From Acidobacteriaceae bacterium (GTDB lineage Bacteria; Acidobacteriota; Terriglobia; Bryobacterales; Bryobacteraceae), in assembly GCA_019245255.1 (NCBI GenBank), contig JAFARV010000771.1, forward strand, positions 1-6,233: a DNA stretch of 6,233 nucleotides, written 5' to 3'. This document shows, piece by piece, positions 1 to 5,700 of the stretch; within the stretch, counting starts at the first letter, position 1, and every line of letters starts with the position of its first letter. Under the pieces are notes generated by a model, which was not told the DNA's origin, searched no databases, and saw only the letters and a program-made list of their open reading frames with translations. The position numbers and the translations under genes are program-made.

Positions 1-2
1 AG

Positions 3-260
3 GGATACGCTGCCCAGGACATTCGCTTCACTACGAAGGGAGGTACGCTGTACGCGATTGTGATGGCCTGGCCTGATGACGGCAAAGTTACGATAAAGTC
101 CCTCGCCCAGGGCGGCCTGAATGCTGAGGGCAGCATAGGTTCGGTGAAACTGCTCGGCTCTGATTCGGCTGTGCGATTCACCCGCGATTCGAACGGGCTG
201 CATCTTCAGCTTCCGGCAAAGACGGGTCAGTATGCATTTGTGTTCAAGATTTCGAGATAG
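3..260 (+). CDS. Alpha-L-fucosidase (GH29), C-terminal fragment
   Basis: This is the last 85 codons of a gene that begins before the window; the reading frame is open from base 3 and ends at a TAG at 258-260. The visible residues include DIRFTTKGGTLYAIVMAWP, then KVTIKSL, a VKLLGS segment and a final QYAFVFKI strand. This is the pattern of the C-terminal beta-sandwich domain that follows the catalytic barrel in GH29 alpha-L-fucosidases, where the 'RFT.KG..LYAI...WP' stretch is characteristic. GH29 enzymes release terminal L-fucose from glycans by a retaining mechanism. The catalytic domain with its nucleophile Asp lies outside the window, so activity cannot be judged. An internal GTG/ATG pair at 60-65 is not a real start, because the conserved domain begins upstream of it. 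The link to fucose is supported by the FucP-type permease gene about 1.6 kb downstream. The family call is fairly sure; the exact substrate is not. Confidence 0.85.
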   Translation, partial: GYAAQDIRFTTKGGTLYAIVMAWPDDGKVTIKSLAQGGLNAEGSIGSVKLLGSDSAVRFTRDSNGLHLQLPAKTGQYAFVFKISR

Positions 261-340
261 CAGCGTATTGGTTCAGTCCGACTCGAATGTGAATTCGCAC
301 ATCGTGCGCAATGTGTCCGGATTGCCTTAGTAACGCCCAC

Positions 341-345
341 AGGAG
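341..345 (+). promoter_or_regulatory. Ribosome binding site of the esterase gene
   Basis: AGGAG lies four bases upstream of the ATG at 350. It decides between this ATG and an in-frame ATG at 311. The upstream ATG has no comparable purine run and would place the polar stretch MCPDCLSNAHRRR in front of an otherwise normal signal peptide. Confidence 0.7.
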
Positions 346-349
346 AAGA

Positions 350-1402
350 ATGCTGAGAACCACAATTTCTATCGCGATCAGTCTGGCTGCGGGTTTGCAA
401 CTGTCTGGTCAGGTTCAAACGGAAGTGCCGGCGCCCGTGGCAGGCGCAAAGCCCGTCACAGTTGAGCACATCAAGATACACGGCACGGCTCTCGAAGGCA
501 ACTTGGAAGGCAACGCGGTCGATCGTGACGTGATCGTCTTCCTCCCACCAAGTTACTCCAGCGAGCACTCGCGGCGCTACCCAGTGATCTATGCGCTGCA
601 CGGTTATTCGATCGGAGCCGAGCAATGGACTCACGAGATTCATGTGCCTCAAACGATCCAGGGCGCGTTTGCACAAGGCGCGCAGGAAATGATCGTTGTG
701 CTGCCCGATTCGAAGACCGTTCATAACGGGTCCATGTACTCCAGTTCGGTTACAACCGGCGATTTCGAAAAGTTCATCGCACACGATGTTGTGTCGTATA
801 TAGACGCGCATTACCGCACGATCCCGGATCGCGCCAGCCGCGGATTGGTCGGTCATTCGATGGGAGGGTATGGAGCTAGCCGCATCGGCATGAAGCACCC
901 TGATGTTTTCGGCAGCCTGTATATCATGAGTCCTTGTTGTTTGTCTCCGCGACCGGCCGGCCCCACCGACCCACAGACGGAAAAGGCGCTGCTGGCCGTG
1001 AAGAACGCTGATGATTCCGCTAAACTGACCTTCTTTTTGAGGGCTCAGTTGGCTACGGCGGCAGCATGGTCTCCCGATCCGGTGAATCCACCGCTTTACC
1101 TCGATTTGCCGTTCAAGGACGGAGCGCCTCGGCCGGATGTTCTCGCGAAATGGACCGCAAACTCCCCGCTCGCCTTCCTGGATCAATACGTGGATAACCT
1201 CCGGCAGTATCGAGCGATTGCAATCGACGTGGGTGACCAGGACGGCTTACGAGGCGACACCGTCAAACTGCACGAAGCGATGGACAAGTACCACATCGGG
1301 AACCGCTTCGAAGTCTATTCCGGCACTCACACCAGTAGAGTGGCGGACCGGTTTCAAAACCACGTCATGCCATTCTTCAGTGAAACTCTTGCTGCGAAGT
1401 AG
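350..1402 (+). CDS. Secreted alpha/beta-hydrolase esterase (esterase D / PF00756 type)
   Basis: The 350-residue product begins with a likely Sec signal peptide (MLRTTISIAISLAAGLQLSG, cleavage near residues 20-24), so it probably acts in the periplasm or outside the cell. The fold markers come in order: strand RDVIVFLPPSY at 59-69, the oxyanion-region HGY at 84-86, the nucleophile elbow GHSMGG with Ser170, a likely catalytic Asp at 298 in a GDQD segment, and the catalytic His at 327 in GTHTSR. This is the layout of the putative-esterase family that includes S-formylglutathione hydrolase, feruloyl and acetylxylan esterases. Two adjacent cysteines (196-197) sit after the nucleophile domain. The start at 350 is chosen for its AGGAG ribosome site and the signal peptide. 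The gene follows the fucosidase by 89 bases on the same strand and may be cotranscribed with it. Removing acetyl or aromatic ester groups from glycans would fit the context, but the substrate is inferred, not seen. Confidence 0.85.
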   Translation: MLRTTISIAISLAAGLQLSGQVQTEVPAPVAGAKPVTVEHIKIHGTALEGNLEGNAVDRDVIVFLPPSYSSEHSRRYPVIYALHGYSIGAEQWTHEIHVPQTIQGAFAQGAQEMIVVLPDSKTVHNGSMYSSSVTTGDFEKFIAHDVVSYIDAHYRTIPDRASRGLVGHSMGGYGASRIGMKHPDVFGSLYIMSPCCLSPRPAGPTDPQTEKALLAVKNADDSAKLTFFLRAQLATAAAWSPDPVNPPLYLDLPFKDGAPRPDVLAKWTANSPLAFLDQYVDNLRQYRAIAIDVGDQDGLRGDTVKLHEAMDKYHIGNRFEVYSGTHTSRVADRFQNHVMPFFSETLAAK

Positions 1403-1445
1403 GCACTCGCTAGTGTTCAAGGCTCCCAGAGAACGTAAGCATTAT

Positions 1446-1835
1446 CTACGCCGATTCAAGTATCAGGTTTGCGTACTGGGTAGTATCGCCGGTGCGAATC
1501 AAGCCAATTGCCTGCGGCACGCGTTTTTTAAAATCCACATGCGGCTCTAGCGTAATCGGAATCGCACCTAAGGTGTCCAGCAGAGCCGCAATCGTCTCGC
1601 CTGAGTTCATGTCGCGAAACTCTTGCGCCTGGAACACGCGGCCGATGACAAAGTTCGTTTGAATCGCACGCAGGACATCGAGCACTGTTGGGATATCGTC
1701 CACTAGAGAAATGTCGACTGTCTCAATTTGAGGCCAGAACGGAAACCCCCGGTCGGCAATGACCAGCGTATTCGTATGGCGAACCCTGCTGAGGAGTGAG
1801 TTAATTGACGGATTGAGAATCCCGGTCTTCAGCAT
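1446..1835 (-). CDS. RbsD/FucU-family sugar mutarotase (pyranase)
   Basis: The 129-residue product starts MLKTGILNPSINSLLSRVRH and matches the RbsD/FucU fold from end to end. It has the N-terminal GILN segment, His20 followed by ADRGFP with Asp28 (the general acid and the sugar-binding Asp of D-ribose pyranase), VDISLVDDIPTVLDVL at 40-55, His99 ahead of FKKRVPQA, and a closing IRTGDTTQYANLIL with Tyr121 and Asn123. Family members interconvert anomers or ring forms of ribose or L-fucose in the cytoplasm, in rings of subunits. Residue patterns (GILN, ADxGxP, YAN) are closer to RbsD than to E. coli FucU, but the neighbours point to fucose, so no symbol is given. It lies 12 bases after the permease stop on the same strand, with no strong Shine-Dalgarno sequence, which suggests translational coupling in one operon. 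It ends just after YANLILESA, a few residues shorter than E. coli RbsD, and converges on the esterase gene with a 43-base gap. Confidence 0.88.
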   Translation of the reverse strand: MLKTGILNPSINSLLSRVRHTNTLVIADRGFPFWPQIETVDISLVDDIPTVLDVLRAIQTNFVIGRVFQAQEFRDMNSGETIAALLDTLGAIPITLEPHVDFKKRVPQAIGLIRTGDTTQYANLILESA

Positions 1836-1847
1836 AAGGAGTGAGGC

Positions 1848-2528
1848 CTAAGCGTCTTGCGGTTTAGCAGCCTCCATTCGGGGTCCGAGAAGGGAAAAAG
1901 CCGTGATCACAATGTAACAAGCCATCGGAACCGCCTGATATTGGCCGGCAGCCTTCAAGGCCGCCACTTTCGCGGGCGAAAGATTTACGTTCGAGAAAAT
2001 GAAGATTGTGCCAATCAGCACGCCGGAAATGGATCCGAGCGGATTGAACGCTTGTGAGAAGTTGAGCCGCCGCTCGGCAGTTTCGGGGTCGCCGATTTGC
2101 GCAATGAACGGGCTGGCGCCGGTCTCTAGAAAGGCCAGGCCGCTTGCGATTACGAAGAGCGCGAAGAGGAAGAACGGGTAACTTTGACGCCCTGCAGCCG
2201 GCCAGAAAAGGAACGTGCCCGCACTATAAAGCAGCAACCCCGTAAGCAGACCCGCTTTGTAGCCTTCCTTGCGCATCAGGAATGCAGCTGGCATCGAAAG
2301 AAGGAAATAGCCCAGGTAAAAAGCGGACTGTACCAGACCGGCCTGTAGCCTGGAGATTTCGAATGATTTCATGAACTGGCGGATCAAAACGTCGTTCAAA
2401 TTATTCGGTATGCCCCAGAGAAAGAACAGCGCCGTAACAAGCACGAACGGGAGCGCCGTCTCGCGCGAGAACAGGTGATGGGGGATGGTGGAAGTTTTTT
2501 CTGTCGAAGGAAGTGGACTGTTAAGCAC
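1848..2528 (-). CDS. fucP: Truncated FucP-type L-fucose:H+ symporter (internal in-frame loss)
   Basis: The product is a 226-residue MFS protein, whereas FucP proteins run to about 410-440. Residues 27-180 follow E. coli FucP closely: FFLWGIPNNLND (35-46), QAGLVQSAFYLGYF (62-75), YKAGLLTGLLLYSAGTFLFWPAA (90-112), AFLETGASPF (132-141) and a fifth helix at about 160-179. Asp46 and Glu135, both essential for fucose transport in E. coli FucP, are present. After SPAKVAALKAAGQYQA (184-199) the sequence passes directly to VPMACYIVITAFSLLG (200-215), which resembles the last helix of the family. Helices 6-11, about 200 residues, are absent with no frameshift or stop. The GTG start at 2528 is preceded by GAGG (2533-2536) and gives the same numbering as E. 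coli FucP at Asp46 and Glu135. In-frame ATGs at 2678 and 2687 would add an unconserved, non-hydrophobic leader. It heads a two-gene unit with the mutarotase. Probably a decayed gene or an assembly collapse; transport by this half-length form is doubtful. Confidence 0.8.
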   Translation of the reverse strand: MLNSPLPSTEKTSTIPHHLFSRETALPFVLVTALFFLWGIPNNLNDVLIRQFMKSFEISRLQAGLVQSAFYLGYFLLSMPAAFLMRKEGYKAGLLTGLLLYSAGTFLFWPAAGRQSYPFFLFALFVIASGLAFLETGASPFIAQIGDPETAERRLNFSQAFNPLGSISGVLIGTIFIFSNVNLSPAKVAALKAAGQYQAVPMACYIVITAFSLLGPRMEAAKPQDA

Positions 2529-2636
2529 CCGGCCTCGCAACCAATCGCCTGTGTGAGTGCAGGCTGCGGTCGAAGACTCCCCAGGCGATCGCAGGTCCAG
2601 CTTATCATCTTGTGGAGTGCGAGCACGTAGAGGTAG

Positions 2637-2655
2637 CGTTAACTGACAGTAACCG
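2637..2655. promoter_or_regulatory. Candidate operator: 19-base imperfect palindrome
   Basis: CGTTAACTG and CAGTAACCG flank a central A (2646) and match each other's reverse complement at seven of nine positions, with a perfect ACTG-A-CAGT core. The outer part overlaps two CGTTAA hexamers spaced 17 bases apart. It lies upstream of the receptor promoter and about 110 bases upstream of the permease start, where a dimeric repressor or activator could serve either gene. The protein that would bind is unknown. Confidence 0.35.
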
Positions 2656-2679
2656 TTAAACGCCTCACGACCACACATA

Positions 2680-2685
2680 ATTATC
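2680..2685 (-). promoter_or_regulatory. Possible minus-strand -10 element for the permease unit
   Basis: Read on the minus strand these bases are GATAAT, five of six matches to the sigma70 -10 consensus. No good -35 hexamer lies 16-18 bases upstream. It abuts the plus-strand -35 box, so if real the two divergent promoters would compete for polymerase. This is the best minus-strand candidate seen, but it is weak. Confidence 0.22.
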
Positions 2686-2686
2686 A

Positions 2687-2715
2687 TTGACAGGCACGTT
2701 AATCCGTAGTATCGT
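2687..2715 (+). promoter_or_regulatory. Sigma70-type promoter for the TonB-dependent receptor
   Basis: A perfect -35 hexamer TTGACA (2687-2692) is followed after exactly 17 bases by TATCGT (2710-2715), four of six matches to TATAAT with the key first two and last positions kept. Transcription would begin near 2722, giving a leader of about 70 bases before the receptor ATG. One CGTTAA hexamer (2697-2702) sits in the spacer, a position where a bound repressor would block polymerase. Confidence 0.5.
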
Positions 2716-2731
2716 TTCTCTACGAGCTCGC

Positions 2732-2762
2732 TTACTTTAACGCTTTTTTTAGCGGTAAGTAA
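2732..2762. repeat. Imperfect inverted repeat in the receptor leader
   Basis: TTACTTTAACGCT (2732-2744) and AGCGGTAAGTAA (2751-2762) pair over eleven positions with one bulged T and one mismatch, around a loop of six T residues. It lies downstream of the predicted transcription start and 31 bases before the receptor ATG. It could be an operator or an RNA hairpin in the 5' leader. It is not a typical terminator, since no T-run follows the stem on the plus strand. Confidence 0.45.
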
Positions 2763-2793
2763 ACGATCGAAGCGGTGCCGGGGGGAAAAATCG

Positions 2794-5700
2794 ATGGCTT
2801 TGTTCGCCAGATGCAGAAGTACGGGCATTCCTGCGTGGTTCTGCTTACTTGGTCTGTTCATTGGACCCGGCGTTTTTGGTGTATTGCAGGCACAGGAGGC
2901 CTCAGCGACGGTTAACGGCCTCGTGTCCGATCCCTCAGGAGCTGCGGTGCCGAATGCGCAAGTGAGCTTGACCAATACTCAGACCGCCGTCACCAAAAAC
3001 ACGAATTCGAACAATAACGGAGCTTACGCTTTCCTCAACATTGTCCCCGGTGTGTATACAGTTCAAGCGAGCGCGCCTGGGTTCGCCACTCAAACCCAAC
3101 CGAACATCACGCTCGAAGTAAACCAAACCGCGACGCTCGACTTTCATCTCACTGTCGGCGCGGCAAACACGACAGTGACTGTCGAAGCTGTAGCCGCGGG
3201 CGTAGAAACAGCGACCGCTGAATTGGGCACCGTCGTTACGAAGCGAGAGGTGACCGACTTGCCGTTAAACGGACGGAATTTCACCCAGCTGCTAACGATT
3301 ACTCCCGGCGTCGTCAACATTCATACCGATCAGAGTGCGGGTGGGGGTGGAGGATTTGTCGGCAATGCCCTCGGCAACTTCTCTTTCCCGTCTGTCAATG
3401 GATCCCGTGTCCGCAGCAACACATTTCTCCTCGATGGCGTGAATAACCTAAACACGTTTCTGAGTACGTATAACTTCCAGCCGATTGTCGACGACATCCA
3501 GGAATTCAAGACTCAAGGCCATAACGACCTCGCTGAGTACGGGGGCGTGACGGGCGGAATCGTGAACGTGGTTAGTAAGTCCGGAACAAACGATTATCAC
3601 GGAACGCTATGGGAATTCCTGCGAAACGAGCAGATGGATGCCCGCGGCTTCTTCGGCGCAGCGCGCACTCCGCTACGCCAGAACCAGTTCGGCGCTGCGG
3701 CGGGGGGACCAGTGTTAATTCCAAAGCTTTATAACGGCCGGAATAAGAGCTTCTTCTATGCGGCGTATGAAGCGTACAGACAGCGCTTGTTCAATGAATC
3801 GGGTACGCTCGTTCCGAGCGATGCGGAGCGTGGCGGCAATTTCAGCGAGATATGCGCCGCCGGATTCACAAATGGGCTTTGCAATAATCCAAGCCAGCAG
3901 ATCTACAACCCGTTTACGACCACGTACAATGCCGCAACTAACAGCTATTCGCGCCAGCCGTTTCCGGGAAACGTCATCCCGTCCGGCCTGATTAGCCCAA
4001 TCGCACAGGCATATCAAAACATTGTTCCCCACGCCGGAACGCTGATAAACGGAAGTAACCTATTTGAGCCTAACCGTAGCCAAACCAACCAGGATTCCGG
4101 TTCGATCAGGGGCGATCAGTATATCAAGAATTCCGACCAGATCATGTTCCGGTTCAGTAAGTATTATCAGGTTTATGACGTTCCAAGCAGCGTGATCGGC
4201 TACTCGGATTCCGACATATTTGGGTATAACATCGCGGCGCACGAGACGCATACGTTCGGCCCAACCGCAATCCTGGATGTGTATTTTGGCAGAAACTACG
4301 GAATCAACGACCAGACGGCGGGCGTCGTTGGCGAGACCACATCGTCGTCGTTCATGAGCCAACTCTCAAGTGCAGGGATGGCTGCGGCTATGCTGAACAA
4401 CGCCGGCTATAGCTATGCGCCATCCATTGGTGTCTCGGGTTACGTGAGTACTCCTAACTCTTTTTTGCAGGACACCGGGCTGGCGGATGTGTTTCAATAC
4501 GGCGGTAATTTCACGAAGATCATCGGAACGCATACGCTGAAACTCGGCGTTGATTTTGAAACCAACAACTTTACTTCTCCGATCCGTTACACAAATGAGG
4601 CATTTGGAACCGCTCAGAGTGGCGGATTGGGAGCCTTACAGGGCGTGGGCGGAAATGCCTGGGCATCCTTCCTTCTTGGGGTCCCGAGTGGCGCTTCCAT
4701 CCGGGGCGTGAACGAAGTCAATCACGGTGGCTGGGACAACGCCTTCTACATTCAGGATCAATGGAAGGCAACCCCGAAGTTGACGGTTAACCTTGGTTTT
4801 CGTAATGACATGAAGATCGAGCCGATCTACGGGGCTGGGAAGGACCTTTACACGGGCGACGCCGATGCAGTCACCGGGCAGTACATTCTGACGGCTGTAC
4901 CTCCGAATTGCTCCGCTACGGTTGGAGCGCCGTGTCTCCCGAACGGAATTTACGTCCAGGGTGGGGGCCCAGATCCCTATAACGGCCTTCCTCCACATGT
5001 AATTGTTGCGGGCAGCGATCATCGCATCGTACAGAACTCGTTGTTTAATTGGGCGGGTCGCGTTGGGTTGGGGTATAGATTGACAGACAGAATCGCGGTG
5101 CGGGCAGCTTACGGGCGGTTCTATGACATGTGGGGAGCCGTCACGCAACTGGCCCAGAACTTCGGCGGAAACTGGCCGGCCGTGGCGACCATCAACAACC
5201 CCCTGCTGAATCAAAACGTCCCGAACGCACTCATAAACAATCCCCTTGGCCTTGGAACAAGCGCAGGTATTGTCTATCCTCCGGCAACCTTTTCGCAAGT
5301 CAGCCAATGGATGGTCGATCCGAAATTTAAGACGCCTTACATGGACCAGTGGAATTTCGGTGTCGAGGATCAGATCATGACCAATACGGTGCTGAGTGTG
5401 AACTACGTCGGCTCGGTCGGGCGCCACCTGGATTGGGGCCCTGAACAGAACACCGCGGTTACACCTGGCCCGGGCAACTTCCAGGACCGTCAGCCCTTCC
5501 CTTACATGCTGCCGCAGTGGTTTGACCAGAGCGTAGGCAACAGCAGATACAATGCACTGCAAGTTACCGTGAATAAACGATCGTCGAGCGGAATGGCTTT
5601 CCTGCTCTCATACACGCTTTCACGGTCAACGGACGACGGGTGCTCCGCCGATATAGGAGCCGACTGCAGTGTTCAGAATGTCTATAACCGTGCAGCCGAC

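Larger units (their letters stand above)
2529..2793. promoter_or_regulatory. Divergent intergenic regulatory region
   Basis: This 265-base gap separates the minus-strand permease/mutarotase unit from the plus-strand receptor gene. It holds a sigma70-like promoter facing the receptor, an imperfect palindrome at 2637-2655, an inverted repeat in the presumed receptor leader and four copies of CGTTAA on either strand (2637-2642, 2654-2659, 2697-2702, and reversed at 2737-2742). On the minus strand an open frame extends through the whole region, but its translation has no recognisable domain. No small gene or RNA gene is supported here. Control of both units by a shared regulator is plausible but unproven; no regulator gene is visible in the window. 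Confidence 0.55.

Noticed and set aside
296..308. Small perfect hairpin CGCAC-ATC-GTGCG between fucosidase and esterase, considered as a terminator
   Set aside because: The stem is only five pairs and no T-run follows, so it is not a convincing intrinsic terminator; the two genes may still be cotranscribed.
311..349. Upstream in-frame ATG of the esterase at 311
   Set aside because: No ribosome site, and it would bury the signal peptide behind thirteen polar, Cys- and Arg-rich residues; the ATG at 350 has AGGAG in place.
227..1186. A 319-codon open frame on the minus strand opposite the esterase gene
   Set aside because: It is Arg/His/Cys-rich with no recognisable domain and lies wholly antisense to a gene with a full catalytic triad; a frame shadow.
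1409..1420. CACT-CGCT-AGTG in the convergent gap after the esterase, considered as a bidirectional terminator
   Set aside because: The stem is only four pairs with no flanking T-run on either strand.
1857..2181. Two short plus-strand frames (66 and 60 codons) opposite the permease
   Set aside because: No motif and polar, basic composition; antisense shadows of a clear membrane-protein gene.
2529..2975. N-terminal extension of the permease frame by up to 149 codons to an ATG at 2975
   Set aside because: It would overlap the first 180 bases of the receptor gene and cover its promoter. The extra residues lack hydrophobic segments or family similarity, and the GTG at 2528 matches E. coli FucP numbering.
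4636..5562. A 308-codon open frame on the minus strand inside the receptor gene
   Set aside because: Antisense to a continuous barrel domain, with low-complexity composition and no motif; a frame shadow.
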